Source: Aureimonas sp. AU12 (lineage in GTDB: Bacteria > Pseudomonadota > Alphaproteobacteria > Rhizobiales > Rhizobiaceae). Taken from it: DNA of 64,000 nucleotides. The notes below the pieces were generated by a model. That model ran no database searches, had not been told where the DNA came from, and saw only the letters and a list, made by a program, of their open reading frames with translations. Both the position numbers and the translations under genes were made by a program. Below are positions 49,458 to 60,255 of this stretch, one piece after another. The stretch lies in NCBI RefSeq assembly GCF_001463705.1, contig NZ_BBWH01000001.1, positions 62,001 to 126,000 on the forward strand, in the 5' to 3' direction. Each line of letters opens with the position of its first letter. Positions within the stretch are counted from its first letter, which is position 1.

Positions 49458-52400
49458 TCAAGCCGCCTTCTTCTGCGCCTCGTCGACGAAGCGTGCGAGC
49501 TGCGTCGCGATTCCGGCGGCTCCGTTGAGCCGCTGCTCGGGCTTTTCCCAGTCGCGCATGAGCACGATCGACTGATCCGGCCGGATCTTGGCTGCCGGAC
49601 CCTGCTCCGAGATGTAGCGCACCAGCGCGCCGGGATTGGCGAAGCTCTTGTCGCGGAACATGACAACCAGGCCCTTCGGCCCAGCGTCGAGCTTCTCGAT
49701 GTTGGCCTTGCGGCAGAGCGCCTTGATGAAGACGACCTTCAGGAGATGCTCAACCTCGGTCGGCAACGGTCCGAACCGGTCGATCAGCTCGGCGCCGAAC
49801 GCGTCGATCTCGCGCGCGTCCTGAAGGTCCGCCAGACGCCGGTACAGCGTCATGCGGAGTTGCAGGTCCGGCACATAGCTTTCCGGGATCATCACGGCGG
49901 TTCCCAAGGCGATCGTCGGCGACCAGGATCCGTCGGTCTCGATCTCGACACCCTTCATCTCCGCCACGGCCTCCTCCAGCATCTGCTGATAGAGCTCGAA
50001 GCCGACCTCCTTGATATGGCCGGACTGTTCGTCGCCGAGCAGGTTGCCGGCGCCGCGCTGGTCGAGGTCGTGGCTGGCGAGCTGGAAGCCGGCGCCGAGC
50101 GTATCCAGCGACTGCAGCACCTTGAGGCGGCGGTCGGCGCCCGCCGTCGGCGTCTTGTTGGCCGGGATCGTCATCAGCGCATAGGCGCGCTGCTTCGAGC
50201 GCCCGACGCGGCCGCGAAGCTGGTAGAGCTGCGCCAGACCGAACATGTCGGCGCGGTGCACGATCATCGTGTTGGCCGAAGGGATGTCGAGTCCGGACTC
50301 GACGATCGTCGTCGACAGCAGCACGTCGTACTGGCCCTCGTAGAAGGCGTTCATGATGTCGTCGAGCTCGCCAGCGGCCATCTGGCCGTGCGCGATAGCG
50401 ACCTTCAGCTCCGGCACCTGATCGTCCAGGAACTCCTTGATCCCGGCGAGATCCGACAGCCGCGGCGCGACATAAAAGCTTTGACCGCCGCGATAGCGCT
50501 CGCGTAGCAGTGTCTCACGTACCACCAGCGGATCGAAGGGCGCGATGAAGGTGCGTACCGCCATGCGGTCCACCGGCGGCGTGGTGATGAGCGACAGTTC
50601 GCGCACGCCCGTCAGCGCCAGCTGCAGCGTGCGCGGGATCGGCGTCGCCGAAAGGGTCAGGACGTGGATGTCCGACTTCAGCTCCTTCAGCCGCTCCTTG
50701 TGCTTCACGCCAAAATGCTGCTCCTCGTCGATGATCAGCAGGCCGAGATTGCCGAAGGTAACGGCCTTGCCGAGCAGCGCATGGGTGCCGACGACGATGT
50801 CGACCGTCCCAGCGGTGATGCCCTTCTTCGTCTCCGCAAGTTCCTTTGCCGTGACGAGGCGCGAGGCCTGCGCCACGTTCAGCGGCAGGCCGCGGAAGCG
50901 CTCGGAGAAGGTTTTGAAGTGCTGGCGCGCCAGCAGTGTCGTCGGCACCACGACGGCCACCTGCAGCCCATTCATGGCGGCGATGAAGGCGGCGCGCAGC
51001 GCCACCTCCGTCTTGCCGAAGCCGACGTCGCCGCAGACCAGCCGGTCCATCGGCCGGCCGGCCGCAAGGTCGTCGGTGACCGAATCGATCGCCGTCATCT
51101 GGTCTTCCGTCTCCTCGTAGGGGAAACGGGCCTGGAACTCGCCCCAGAGGCCGTCCGGCGGCAGGAGCTTGGGGGCGCCGCGCATCTGGCGCTCGGCGGC
51201 GATGCGGATAAGCCCGCCGGCCATGTCGAGAAGGCGTTTCTTCAGCTTCGCTTTACGCGCCTGCCAGGCGCCGCCGCCGAGGCGGTCGAGCATCGCTTCC
51301 GACCCTTCGCCGCCATAGCGTGACAGGAGCTCGATGTTCTCAACCGGCAGGAAAAGCCGGTCCTCGTTGGCGTAGCGCAGCTCGAGGCAGTCGTGCGGGG
51401 CGCCCATCGCCTCGATCGTGCGAAGACCGACGAAGCGCCCGATGCCGTGATCGACGTGAACAACGATGTCGCCCTCGTCGAGGCCGGTGACCTCCGCGAT
51501 GAAGTCCGAGCCGCGCTTCTTGCGCCGGCCCCGCCGCACCAGCCGGTCGCCGAGAATGTCCTGCTCGCCGACCACGGCGATGCGATCGGTCTCGAAACCG
51601 GCCTCGACGCCGAACACGGCGGTGGCGACGATGTTCTTGCCGACCTCCAGGGCCTGTTTCAGCGTATCGACGGCCTTGACGTTGCCGAGCCCGTGCTCCT
51701 CGACGACCTGCTTCAACCGCTCGCGCGAGCCTTCGGACCACGCTGCGAGGATGACCTGCTTGCCGTCGGCGCGAAGCCGCGAGATATGCTCCACTGCCGC
51801 ACCGAAGACGTTGACGTCGCCGGCCTGCCGCTCGGCTGCGAAGTTTCGCCCGCGATGGACGTCGAGATTGACGACGTCGGTCTGGAAGCCGGCGTCGGTG
51901 ACGGCATAGGACGAGAGGCGGATCGGATCGGCTGCAGCGAGCCCGCCGTTCAGCTCGTCCTCCGTGAGGTAGAGTTCCTGCGGCCCCAGCGGATTGTAGG
52001 GCACGGATTCCGCGCTCTTCTCGGCCACGCCGCGCCGCCGCGCCTCGTAATAGTCCTGCACGAGCTTGCGGCGCTCGCCGACCGCCTCCACCACGAGATG
52101 GTCGAGTACGAGCGGGAAGCCTTCGATGTAGTCGAACAGCGTTTCCACGCGCTCGTAGAAGATCGGCAGCCAGTGCTCCATGCCGGAGAACCGCCGTCCG
52201 TCGCTGACTGAGGTGTAGAGCGCATCGTCGCGCGAGGGTGCGCCGAAGCGCTTCACGTAGTTGGTGCGGAAGCGCGAGATCGTCTCGTCCTTCAGCGTGA
52301 CTTCCGAGACCGGCGCGAGTTCGAAGCTCTTGCGTTGGCCGCTGGTGCGCTGCGTCGCGGGATCGAACGTCCGGATCGATTCGAGCGTGTCACCGAAGAA

Positions 52401-52970
52401 GTCGAGGCGCAGCGGCTCCTCGTCGCCCGGCGGGAAGAGATCGAGAATGCCGCCTCGCACCGCGAATTCGCCGCGCTCGCGCACCGTCGTCACCCGCTCG
52501 AAGCCGCCGCGCTGCAAGACCCGCACGATATGGTCCATCGCGATCCGGCCGCTCGCCTTGGCCGAAATCGTCTCGTCCTGCAGCACCTGCAGTGGCGGCA
52601 TCTTCTGCAGCAGCGCATTGGCGCTGGTCAGGATCAGCGCACGGTGCGGGTCGCTGCGCAGCGACCCGATCGCCGACATCGCCGATAGCCTTCGCGCCGC
52701 CGCCTCGTTCGAGGGACCGACGCGGTCGTAGGGCAGGCAGTCCCAGGCCGGCAGCGTCAGCACGGGCAGATCGGGCGCGACGAAGCGCAGGGCGTCTTCC
52801 AGTTCGCCCATCCGGTTGCCGTCGCGCATCACGAACACGGTCGGCTTGGTCTTGCCGCGATGACGCGCGATCTCGGCGAGCAGGAACGAGTCGTAGCCGT
52901 CGAGGACGTTGCCGATCCTCAGCCCCGCGCCCTTCTCCAGCGCCTTCTTGAGGATGGCGGGGTTGCTCAT
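49458..52970 (-). CDS. mfd: Transcription-repair coupling factor Mfd
   Basis: Mfd pushes stalled RNA polymerase off DNA lesions and recruits UvrA. The full-length 1170 residues comprise the UvrB-like N-terminal domains (to about 350), the RNA-polymerase-interaction domain near VTGLDEGDIVVHVDHGIGRFVGL, and the RecG-like translocase with Walker A GDVGFGKTEVALRAAF, DEEQ in LIIDEEQHFGV and motif VI QLRGRVGRSKQRAYAL. The C-terminal TRCF domain lies at about 1010-1110. It overlaps sdhE at its start by four bases. Confidence 0.97.
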   Translation of the reverse strand: MSNPAILKKALEKGAGLRIGNVLDGYDSFLLAEIARHRGKTKPTVFVMRDGNRMGELEDALRFVAPDLPVLTLPAWDCLPYDRVGPSNEAAARRLSAMSAIGSLRSDPHRALILTSANALLQKMPPLQVLQDETISAKASGRIAMDHIVRVLQRGGFERVTTVRERGEFAVRGGILDLFPPGDEEPLRLDFFGDTLESIRTFDPATQRTSGQRKSFELAPVSEVTLKDETISRFRTNYVKRFGAPSRDDALYTSVSDGRRFSGMEHWLPIFYERVETLFDYIEGFPLVLDHLVVEAVGERRKLVQDYYEARRRGVAEKSAESVPYNPLGPQELYLTEDELNGGLAAADPIRLSSYAVTDAGFQTDVVNLDVHRGRNFAAERQAGDVNVFGAAVEHISRLRADGKQVILAAWSEGSRERLKQVVEEHGLGNVKAVDTLKQALEVGKNIVATAVFGVEAGFETDRIAVVGEQDILGDRLVRRGRRKKRGSDFIAEVTGLDEGDIVVHVDHGIGRFVGLRTIEAMGAPHDCLELRYANEDRLFLPVENIELLSRYGGEGSEAMLDRLGGGAWQARKAKLKKRLLDMAGGLIRIAAERQMRGAPKLLPPDGLWGEFQARFPYEETEDQMTAIDSVTDDLAAGRPMDRLVCGDVGFGKTEVALRAAFIAAMNGLQVAVVVPTTLLARQHFKTFSERFRGLPLNVAQASRLVTAKELAETKKGITAGTVDIVVGTHALLGKAVTFGNLGLLIIDEEQHFGVKHKERLKELKSDIHVLTLSATPIPRTLQLALTGVRELSLITTPPVDRMAVRTFIAPFDPLVVRETLLRERYRGGQSFYVAPRLSDLAGIKEFLDDQVPELKVAIAHGQMAAGELDDIMNAFYEGQYDVLLSTTIVESGLDIPSANTMIVHRADMFGLAQLYQLRGRVGRSKQRAYALMTIPANKTPTAGADRRLKVLQSLDTLGAGFQLASHDLDQRGAGNLLGDEQSGHIKEVGFELYQQMLEEAVAEMKGVEIETDGSWSPTIALGTAVMIPESYVPDLQLRMTLYRRLADLQDAREIDAFGAELIDRFGPLPTEVEHLLKVVFIKALCRKANIEKLDAGPKGLVVMFRDKSFANPGALVRYISEQGPAAKIRPDQSIVLMRDWEKPEQRLNGAAGIATQLARFVDEAQKKAA

Positions 52971-53263
52971 GCGATGTCGGTTCCGTGCAGTTCGTAGAAG
53001 GAGCGGATGCGACGAAAGACCGTCGTGTCGTAGTTGGCGGGCGTCTCGGCCGATCCGGTAAGCCAGGTGAAGAGATCGCGGTCGGGCGCTTCCATCAGCA
53101 GCTCGAAGACCTCCATCTCCTCGTCATCCAGCTTGTCGATCTCGGCGTCTGCAAAGCGTCCGAGAACGAGATCCATCTCGCGCGTGCCGCGATGCCACGA
53201 CCGGAACAGCGCCTTGCGCCGGCGCGGGTCGAGATCGCTCGAGGATCGTGTGGTTCCGGTCAT
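52967..53263 (-). CDS. sdhE: FAD assembly factor SdhE (succinate dehydrogenase)
   Basis: SdhE helps attach FAD covalently to succinate dehydrogenase. The 98 residues contain the flavinylation motif RGxxE in SWHRGTREMDLVLGRFAD and the C-terminal DRDLFTWLTG stretch of the family. ATG 53263 was chosen over a longer frame with 17 unconserved residues. Its stop overlaps the mfd ATG, a pairing often seen in this order (sdhE divergent from recG). Confidence 0.93.
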   Translation of the reverse strand: MTGTTRSSSDLDPRRRKALFRSWHRGTREMDLVLGRFADAEIDKLDDEEMEVFELLMEAPDRDLFTWLTGSAETPANYDTTVFRRIRSFYELHGTDIA

Positions 53264-53419
53264 CGCGACATCTCCGCTGGCGGCTCGCCGTCGATCGAAC
53301 GCACGGCAGGACACCGGGACAGCCCTGCGGCGACCCGGCGACTTTGCGTCGGTATATAGTCAGGCCGGCGCAAGCTGTCAGCCTTTGCGCGGGCGAGAAC
53401 AGACGATAAACGTGCGGCG

Positions 53420-55528
53420 ATGCGCCCCTCGATCCTCGACCCCCTGTTCGCCTCCGTCTCAACGCTCAACGGCGTCGGACCGAAGGTGTCGGCCCTCCTC
53501 GCCGGGCTCGTCGCACCGGCGGGGGCGGAGGACGGCGCTCGGGTGCGCGATCTTCTGTTCCACCTGCCGAGCGGGGTCATCGACCGGCGCCGACGCGAGG
53601 AGATCGCGACGGCGCCGGAGGGCGTTCTCGTGACGCTGGAGGTGCGGGTCGACCGCTACGTGATGCCCTCGCGCGAGGCGCGCAGCCAGCCGGCGCGGGT
53701 GATGGCGCAGGACGCCACCGGCGAGATCGCCCTCACCTACTTCCGCGCCCAGCCGCAATGGCTGGAGAAGCTGCTGCCGATCGGCGAGACGCTGCTCGTC
53801 TCCGGCAAGGTCGATTGGTTCAACGGTCGTCCCTCGATGATCCATCCCGATTTCGTCGGCAGCGCCGAGGACGCCGCGTCCCTGCCGTTGGTGGAGCCGG
53901 TCTATCCGCTCACCGCTGGCCTTTCATCGCGCGTCCTGCGGCGCGGCGTCGACAGCGCGTTCGCCAAGCTGCCTGCGCTGCCGGAGTGGATCGAACCCAG
54001 TGTCCTCAAGCGCGAAGGCTTCCCGGCCTTCGCCGATGCCCTGCAGGCGCTTCATAATCCGGCCGACCCCAGCGATCTCGGCCTGACGAAGCCGAGCTAC
54101 CGAAGGCTTGCCTATGACGAATTCATGGCGAGTCAGATGGCGCTGGCTTTGGCGCGGCAGAACGCGAGAAAGCAACCGGGCCGGATCCTCGGCACAGACG
54201 GTGGCTTGCGCGCCCGCGCTGAAGGCGCGCTGCCCTTCATACTGACCGACGGGCAACGCGGCGCGCTGGCGGAGATCTATGCCGACATGGGCCGGCCCGA
54301 CCGCATGCTCCGGCTGCTGCAGGGCGATGTCGGCGCGGGCAAGACCGTGGTGGCGCTTCTCGCGATGGCGGCCGCGAAGGAATCGCGGGCACAGTCGGCG
54401 CTCCTGGCACCGACCGAGATCCTCGCCCGCCAGCATTTCGCCGGTCTCGCCCGCTACTGCGACGCCGCCGGCCTGTCGATCGTGCTGCTGACGGGCCGCG
54501 ACAACGGTCGCGTCCGCAAGGCGAAGCTCGAGTCGATCGTCAATGGCGACACCGATATCATCGTCGGCACCCATGCGCTGTTCCAGGACGACGTCGCCTA
54601 TCACGACCTCGGGCTGGTCGTGGTGGACGAACAGCACCGGTTCGGTGTTCACCAGCGGCTGACGCTGACGCGCAAGGGCCGCGCACCCGACCTTCTCGTG
54701 ATGACGGCGACGCCGATCCCGCGCACGCTCGTGCTCGCCGCCTTCGGCGACATGGATGTCTCCCGGCTCTACGGCAAGCCGGCAGGCCGCAAGCCGATCA
54801 CCACAGTCGCCGTTTCATTCGACCGGCTGGACGAGGTCGTCGCCCGCGCCGGCCGCGCCATCGAGGAGGGCGACAAGCTTTACTGGGTCTGCCCACTCGT
54901 CGAGGAATCGGAGAAGAGCGACCTGACAGCCGCCGAGGAGCGCGCGGACGTGCTGCGCCAGTTCTTCGGGGACAAGGTGGGCCTCGTCCACGGCCGAATG
55001 ACGGGGCCGGAAAAGGACACGGCGATGGCGGACTTCAAGTCCGGTCGCACCCGCATCGTCGTCGCCACCACCGTCATCGAGGTCGGCGTCGACGTGCCCG
55101 ATGCCTCGATCATCGTCATCGAGCATGCCGAGCGGTTCGGTCTCTCGCAGCTCCACCAGCTTCGCGGGCGCGTCGGGCGCGGTGACAAGGCGTCGTCCTG
55201 CGTGCTCCTCTACCGCGCACCGCTCGGCGAAACCGCCAAGGCGCGCATCGCTGTGATGCGCGAGACCGAGGACGGTTTCCGCATAGCGGAAGAAGACCTC
55301 AAGCTGCGCGGCGAAGGCGATCTTCTCGGCACCCGCCAGTCCGGCCTCCAGAGCTTCCGCATCGCGCGCGTCGAGGAGCACGCCGACCTCATGGAGATCG
55401 CCCGCGACGACGCGCGGCTGCTGCTCGCCACCGATCCCGATCTCGCCTCGCCCCGTGGCCAGGCGATGCGCGCCCTCCTCTACCTGTTCGGCAAGGACGA
55501 CGCGATCCGCCTGCTGCGCGCTGGTTGA
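53420..55528 (+). CDS. recG: ATP-dependent DNA helicase RecG
   Basis: RecG remodels stalled replication forks and branched recombination intermediates. The 702 residues have an N-terminal OB/wedge region beginning LNGVGPKVSALLAG, then helicase motifs: Walker A GDVGAGKTVVALLAMAA, DEQH in VVDEQHRFGVHQRL, TATPIPRT, and QLRGRVGRGDKASSCVL, ending with a RecG C-terminal helix. It is divergent from sdhE. It ends eight bases from the stop of convergent glmS, with no hairpin between. Confidence 0.97.
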   Translation: MRPSILDPLFASVSTLNGVGPKVSALLAGLVAPAGAEDGARVRDLLFHLPSGVIDRRRREEIATAPEGVLVTLEVRVDRYVMPSREARSQPARVMAQDATGEIALTYFRAQPQWLEKLLPIGETLLVSGKVDWFNGRPSMIHPDFVGSAEDAASLPLVEPVYPLTAGLSSRVLRRGVDSAFAKLPALPEWIEPSVLKREGFPAFADALQALHNPADPSDLGLTKPSYRRLAYDEFMASQMALALARQNARKQPGRILGTDGGLRARAEGALPFILTDGQRGALAEIYADMGRPDRMLRLLQGDVGAGKTVVALLAMAAAKESRAQSALLAPTEILARQHFAGLARYCDAAGLSIVLLTGRDNGRVRKAKLESIVNGDTDIIVGTHALFQDDVAYHDLGLVVVDEQHRFGVHQRLTLTRKGRAPDLLVMTATPIPRTLVLAAFGDMDVSRLYGKPAGRKPITTVAVSFDRLDEVVARAGRAIEEGDKLYWVCPLVEESEKSDLTAAEERADVLRQFFGDKVGLVHGRMTGPEKDTAMADFKSGRTRIVVATTVIEVGVDVPDASIIVIEHAERFGLSQLHQLRGRVGRGDKASSCVLLYRAPLGETAKARIAVMRETEDGFRIAEEDLKLRGEGDLLGTRQSGLQSFRIARVEEHADLMEIARDDARLLLATDPDLASPRGQAMRALLYLFGKDDAIRLLRAG

Positions 55529-55536
55529 GGCTGTCG

Positions 55537-57363
55537 CTACTCGACGGTAACGGACTTGGCGAGATTGCGGGGCTGGTCGACATCCGTGCCCATCTGCACC
55601 GCCGTGTGATAGGCCAGCAGCTGCAGCGGCACGGCGTAGACGATCGGCGTCAGGATCTCCGGCATGTCGGGCAGCACGATCGTGTGCGTCGTCTGGATCG
55701 CGCCGGCAGCGGCGCCGCTCTCGTCGGTGAAGAGCACGATCTTGCCGCCGCGCGCGGCAACCTCCTGCATGTTCGAGACCGTCTTCTCGAAGACCCGGTC
55801 GTGCGGCGCGATCACCACCACCGGCATCGTCTCGTCGATCAGCGCGATCGGTCCGTGCTTCAGCTCGCCCGCCGCATAGCCTTCCGCGTGGATATAACTG
55901 ATTTCCTTCAGCTTCAGGGCGCCCTCCATGGCCAGCGGGAACGAGAAGCCCCGGCCGAGGAAAAGCGCGTGGTTGTGCGTGGCCATGTCGCGGGCCAGAA
56001 GCTCGATCGCATCCTCGCAGTGGAGCGCGGCATTCACCAGACGCGGCGCTTCGGCCAGCGCCCGCGTCAGTTCCAGTTCGCCGTCGCCGTCGATCACGCC
56101 GCGATCGACGCCTGCACGGATGGCGAGGGCCGCAAGCGCCATCAGCTGGCAGGTGAAGGCCTTGGTCGAGGCGACGCCGATCTCGGGTCCCGCCAGCGTC
56201 GGGAACATGAAGTCCGCCTCGCGCGCGATCGTCGATTCCTGCACGTTCACGATCGCGGCCGTGCGCAGCCCCTCACCCTTCGCATAGCGCAGCGAAGCCA
56301 GCGTGTCGGCGGTCTCGCCGGATTGCGAGACGAAGAGCGCCAGATCGACGTCCGACAGCGGGCTCTCGCGGTAACGGAACTCGGAGGCGACATCGAGATC
56401 GCAGGCGATTCGCGCATAACGCTCGAAGAAGTAGCGGCCGACGAGCGCGGCATAGTAGCCAGTGCCGCAAGCGGAGATCGCGATACGTCGCACGTTCGAG
56501 AAGTCCAAGGACTGGCCCTGCGGTAGCCGCGTCCGCCCCGTCGTCATGTCGACGAAGGCGCCGAGCGTGTGCGCGAGAACCTCGGGCTGCTCGTAGATCT
56601 CCTTCTGCATGAAGTGGCGATGGTTGCCCTTGTCCACGTAGAAGGTTTTGCCGGTGGAACGGCGAAGCGGGCGCTCGACGGGCCGGTCTAGCGCGTCGAA
56701 GATCTCGACGCCGCCATGGGTCACCACAACCCAGTCGCCATCTTCGAGATAGCGGACGGCATCCGTGAAGGGCGACAGGGCGATGGCGTCGGAGCCGAGA
56801 AACATCTCGCCCTCGCCTTCGCCCACCGCCAATGGGCTGCCTCGGCGCGCGCCGATGAGGAGGTTTTCCTCACCTGAAAAGACGAAAGCCAGCGAAAACG
56901 CGCCCTCCAGCCGCTTCAGCGTGGAAGAAACGGCCTCGCGCGGCGAAAGGCCCCGATCCATCTGGCGCGTGACATAGACCGCCACCGCCTCCGAATCCGT
57001 CTCGCTTTCGAATCTGTAGCCGTCCGCCTGCAGGTCGGCCTTCAGGTCGCGGAAGTTCTCGATGATCCCGTTATGGACCACTGCCAGCCGCTTCGTCGCA
57101 TGCGGGTGGGCATTGGCTTCGTTCGGCACGCCATGCGTCGCCCAACGGGTGTGGCCGATGCCGATAGTGCCGACCAGCGGCTCTTCGAGGAGCCTGGCCT
57201 CGAGATTGCGCAGCTTGCCTTCGGCGCGCCGACGCTCGAGCCGCCCGTCCTGCAGCGTCGCGATGCCGGCGGAATCATAGCCGCGATACTCGAGCCGCTT
57301 CAATGAATCGACGAGACGCGAGGCGACGGGCTCGTGGCTGATGATGCCGATGATGCCGCACAT
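55537..57363 (-). CDS. glmS: Glucosamine-6-phosphate synthase (isomerising)
   Basis: GlmS makes glucosamine 6-phosphate from fructose 6-phosphate and glutamine, the entry to amino-sugar and peptidoglycan precursors. The 608 residues start MCGIIGIISHEP with the N-terminal cysteine nucleophile of the glutaminase domain. Two SIS isomerase domains follow (ISACGTGYYAALVGRYFFER and SYIHAEGYAAGELKHGPIALID), ending in KSVTVE. It lies about 120 bases after glmU on the same strand, so the two pathway steps are probably co-regulated. Confidence 0.98.
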   Translation of the reverse strand: MCGIIGIISHEPVASRLVDSLKRLEYRGYDSAGIATLQDGRLERRRAEGKLRNLEARLLEEPLVGTIGIGHTRWATHGVPNEANAHPHATKRLAVVHNGIIENFRDLKADLQADGYRFESETDSEAVAVYVTRQMDRGLSPREAVSSTLKRLEGAFSLAFVFSGEENLLIGARRGSPLAVGEGEGEMFLGSDAIALSPFTDAVRYLEDGDWVVVTHGGVEIFDALDRPVERPLRRSTGKTFYVDKGNHRHFMQKEIYEQPEVLAHTLGAFVDMTTGRTRLPQGQSLDFSNVRRIAISACGTGYYAALVGRYFFERYARIACDLDVASEFRYRESPLSDVDLALFVSQSGETADTLASLRYAKGEGLRTAAIVNVQESTIAREADFMFPTLAGPEIGVASTKAFTCQLMALAALAIRAGVDRGVIDGDGELELTRALAEAPRLVNAALHCEDAIELLARDMATHNHALFLGRGFSFPLAMEGALKLKEISYIHAEGYAAGELKHGPIALIDETMPVVVIAPHDRVFEKTVSNMQEVAARGGKIVLFTDESGAAAGAIQTTHTIVLPDMPEILTPIVYAVPLQLLAYHTAVQMGTDVDQPRNLAKSVTVE

Positions 57364-57485
57364 GGGCGCTCTCCGTTTTCGCGAAATGGGCCGGACCTTA
57401 CCGGCAAATCATGAGTGAAGGCTTCCCACGACGGAAGAACCGGCAGCAAGTGCGACGGAAGCCGTAGAGCCCGCTCGCCCTGAGA

Positions 57486-58850
57486 TCACCCGATCGGTTT
57501 GGCCGCCGCCTTCTTGCGGGCGGCGTTGCGCGCATTGATCTCGCGCCCCCGGCCTTCCTTCACCACCTGCCGCGCCCGGCCGAGCGCCAACGCCTCGGGC
57601 GGCACGGCGTCGGTGACGACGCTGCCCGACCCCACATAGGCGCCGTCGCCGATCGTCAGGGGCGCGACGAGCGAGGAGTTCGAGCCGATGAAGACGCCGG
57701 CGCCGATCTCGGTGACGAACTTGTTGAAGCCGTCGTAATTGCAGGTGATCGTTCCCGCGCCGATATTGGTCTCGGCGCCGATCACGGCATCGCCGAGATA
57801 GGTCAGGTGGCTGACCTTCGCGCCGGGGCCGATCCGCGCGTTCTTCGTCTCGACGAAATTGCCGACCTTCGCGCCCGCGCCGAGATCCGTGCCCGGCCGC
57901 AGTCGAGCGAACGGGCCGACGGACACGCCCTCGCCGACGCTCGCCCCCTCCAGATGGCTGAACGCATGGATCGTCGCCCCGGACGCCACCGTGACGCCGG
58001 GTCCGAAGACGACATGAGGCTCGATCACGACGTCGGCCGCGATCGTGGTGTCGTAAGCGAAGAACACGGTCTCCGGCGCGGCCAGCGTCACGCCGCCCAG
58101 CATCATCTGATCGCGCCGGCGGGCCTGCCAGAGGCCCTCGACGCGCGCGAGTTCGACGCGAGTGTTGACGCCCAGCACCTCGGTCTCTTCCGCCTCGACG
58201 CACCGCACCGCAAGGCCTCGGCTCGCGGCGACTTCGACGATGTCGGTCAGGTAGAATTCGCCCTTCGCGTTGGCGTTGCCGATGGCGTCGAGAAGGCTCA
58301 GCGCCTGCCGACCGTCGATCGCCATCACCCCGCCATTGCAGAACTCGAGACGCCGCTCGGCTTCGCTTGCATCCTTCTCCTCGCGAATGGCGACGAGATC
58401 GTCACCCCGAAGGATCAGTCGCCCGTAGCCGGTGGGCCGGGTGGAGCGGAAACCGACGACGCAGACCGCGGCGCCCGCCGCGAGTTCCGAGCGCGCGAGC
58501 GCCAGCGTCTCGGGCCGAACCAGCGGCGTGTCGCCGAAGAGGACGATGACGTCGTCGAACCCTTCCGCCAGCGCTTCGCGCGCGGCCAGGACCGCATGCG
58601 CGGTGCCGAGACGCTCGGCTTGCACATGCGTCGAAGCGCCGGGAATGGCCCCGCGCACCACGGCCGACACGGTCTCGGCCTCGCGCCCGACCACGACGGC
58701 GACACGCCCCGCTCCCACCGCTTCGGCCGCCGCCGCCGCATGAAGCACGAGCGGGCGTCCGGCCACGTCATGCAGCACCTTGGCTTTCGCCGACTTCATG
58801 CGCGTGCCCTCGCCGGCGGCGAGCACGATCGAGAGGCAGGTTCTGGACAT
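57486..58850 (-). CDS. glmU: Bifunctional GlmU
   Basis: GlmU acetylates glucosamine 1-phosphate and then makes UDP-GlcNAc. The 454 residues comprise the N-terminal uridyltransferase ([21 protein letters not shown]) and a C-terminal left-handed beta-helix of hexapeptide repeats from about residue 250 ([40 protein letters not shown]). The active-site region near [20 protein letters not shown] is intact. ATG 58850 discards 20 unconserved upstream codons. It is followed by glmS. Confidence 0.97.
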   Translation of the reverse strand: MSRTCLSIVLAAGEGTRMKSAKAKVLHDVAGRPLVLHAAAAAEAVGAGRVAVVVGREAETVSAVVRGAIPGASTHVQAERLGTAHAVLAAREALAEGFDDVIVLFGDTPLVRPETLALARSELAAGAAVCVVGFRSTRPTGYGRLILRGDDLVAIREEKDASEAERRLEFCNGGVMAIDGRQALSLLDAIGNANAKGEFYLTDIVEVAASRGLAVRCVEAEETEVLGVNTRVELARVEGLWQARRRDQMMLGGVTLAAPETVFFAYDTTIAADVVIEPHVVFGPGVTVASGATIHAFSHLEGASVGEGVSVGPFARLRPGTDLGAGAKVGNFVETKNARIGPGAKVSHLTYLGDAVIGAETNIGAGTITCNYDGFNKFVTEIGAGVFIGSNSSLVAPLTIGDGAYVGSGSVVTDAVPPEALALGRARQVVKEGRGREINARNAARKKAAAKPIG

Positions 58851-58915
58851 CTGCGGCTTCCGGCTGTGATCCTCGTCACCGCCGAATAGCACGACTGGCC
58901 GCTCCGGCAACCGCC

Positions 58916-59653
58916 CTATCCGATCCGCTGGAAGGCCGGAAAGGTTTCGAGCAGCCAGAACGACATGGTCTGCATACCGCCGGTGAGGAAGAGGATGCCG
59001 GTGACGACGAGAAGCCCGCCCATCACCTTCTCGACCGCGCCGAAATGGCGGCGGAAGCGGGTCATCAGCTGCAATGCGGCACCGGAAAATGCGGCGGCGA
59101 GGATGAAGGGAATGCCGAGCCCGGCGGAATAGAAGGCCAGCATGGTCGCGCCTTCCCCGACGCTAGCGCGCGTTCCCGCGATGCCGAGGATCGCGCCGAG
59201 CACGGGTCCGATGCAGGGGGTCCAACCGAAGGCGAAGGCTAGACCCATCGCATAGGCGCCGAAGAAACTGCGCGGCCGATCGGGCGCCTGCAGCCGGGCC
59301 TCGCGCGAGAACAGGGCGATGCGGAAGACACCGAGAAAGTTGAGCCCCATCGCGATGATGGCGAGGCCCGCGACGATCCCGAGCCAGTCGAGATTGCGGC
59401 GCAGGATCTGTCCGACCGACGAGGCGCCGGCACCGAGCGCGACGAACACCGTGGCGAAGCCAAGCACGAAGATCACCGCGGTCAGCACCAAGCGGCCGTA
59501 GCCGGCCTTCGGCATCCGCTGCCCCGCCCGCAGATCTTCCATCGACACGCCGGCCATGTAGCAGAGATAGGGCGGCACGAGTGGCAGGACGCAGGGAGAC
59601 AGGAACGACAGCGCGCCGGCGAGCAGCGCCGTCGGATAGGAAATTTCGAACAC
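58916..59653 (-). CDS. ccdA: CcdA-type thiol reductant transporter
   Basis: CcdA moves electrons from cytoplasmic thioredoxin across the inner membrane to keep apo-cytochrome c haem-binding cysteines reduced. The 245 residues form six membrane helices with the two essential cysteines in [15 protein letters not shown] and [15 protein letters not shown], at the expected repeats of the DsbD transmembrane fold. No ATG exists near the N-terminus; GTG 59653, giving [17 protein letters not shown], is the best start. It is divergent from the tRNA-Lys promoter. Confidence 0.9.
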   Translation of the reverse strand: MFEISYPTALLAGALSFLSPCVLPLVPPYLCYMAGVSMEDLRAGQRMPKAGYGRLVLTAVIFVLGFATVFVALGAGASSVGQILRRNLDWLGIVAGLAIIAMGLNFLGVFRIALFSREARLQAPDRPRSFFGAYAMGLAFAFGWTPCIGPVLGAILGIAGTRASVGEGATMLAFYSAGLGIPFILAAAFSGAALQLMTRFRRHFGAVEKVMGGLLVVTGILFLTGGMQTMSFWLLETFPAFQRIG

Positions 59654-59761
59654 GCGGAGCCGAACTCCCTTCTCGAACGACGCTTCACGCGGCCCGTCGG
59701 CGACCGCTTCGGCGCGACATTCCGCACCCGTGGGAAACCCGTTTTCATGGCGCAATTGCGG

Positions 59762-59790
59762 TTGACCCGCCCATACTCCCTTTCTATGGT
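59762..59790 (+). promoter_or_regulatory. Promoter of tRNA-Lys
   Basis: TTGACC (59762-59767), 17-base spacer and TATGGT (59785-59790), about 35 bases before the mature tRNA. Confidence 0.75.
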
Positions 59791-59825
59791 CCGCGCCATT
59801 GCACAGCATCGCTCCCTGCAGGTGA

Positions 59826-59901
59826 GAGCGCGTAGCTCAGTTGGTAGAGCACGTGACTTTTAATCATGTGGTCGTGGGTTCGAGTCCCACCGCGCTCACC
59901 A
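59826..59901 (+). tRNA. tRNA-Lys(UUU)
   Basis: A 76-base cloverleaf with acceptor stem GAGCGCG/CGCGCTC, discriminator A and encoded CCA. D-arm GCTC-GAGC and T-arm GTGGG-TTCGAGT-CCCAC are intact. The anticodon TTT is at 59859-59861. Confidence 0.97.
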
Positions 59902-60255
59902 TATTTCCGGATAGTCTGACATAAGGCTCGAAGGCTCAACGACATTCGCAGCTCAGTGTGTTGGAACGCGGTCGCTTCCATCTAGAATTTATCGCGTTTT
60001 GGGAATCGCTTGAGTTAGCTTCTGACGATTGAGCCACGCCTGCGTGACCCTATTCTACTCGAATGAGTCGGCGACGCGGGTTCCGGGGTCGTCCGATGAA
60101 CCGACCGGCTTTGAGACGATGGTTTGAGCCTTTTACCCGGTGTGGAGACATCTGATCCGGGCAGGTCGCGCAATTCGGCACGAAACTTGCTGGCTGGATT
60201 TGCTGCCTCGAACCGGAAATGATCCGCATCTCGTGGCCTCGCCGGAGATCTCAGC
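59902..60255. other. 354-base gene-free stretch after tRNA-Lys
   Basis: I see no gene: the open frame on the minus strand here has no family features. No clear terminator follows the tRNA, and no second copy of the tRNA 3' end is seen in the next 4 kb. The stretch separates core genes from the transport/catabolic cluster and should hold the promoter of the ABC gene. Confidence 0.5.

Noticed and set aside
57364-57485. A glmS ribozyme upstream of glmS
   Set aside because: The glmS ribozyme is a Gram-positive element; the 122-base gap is too short and shows none of its conserved core.
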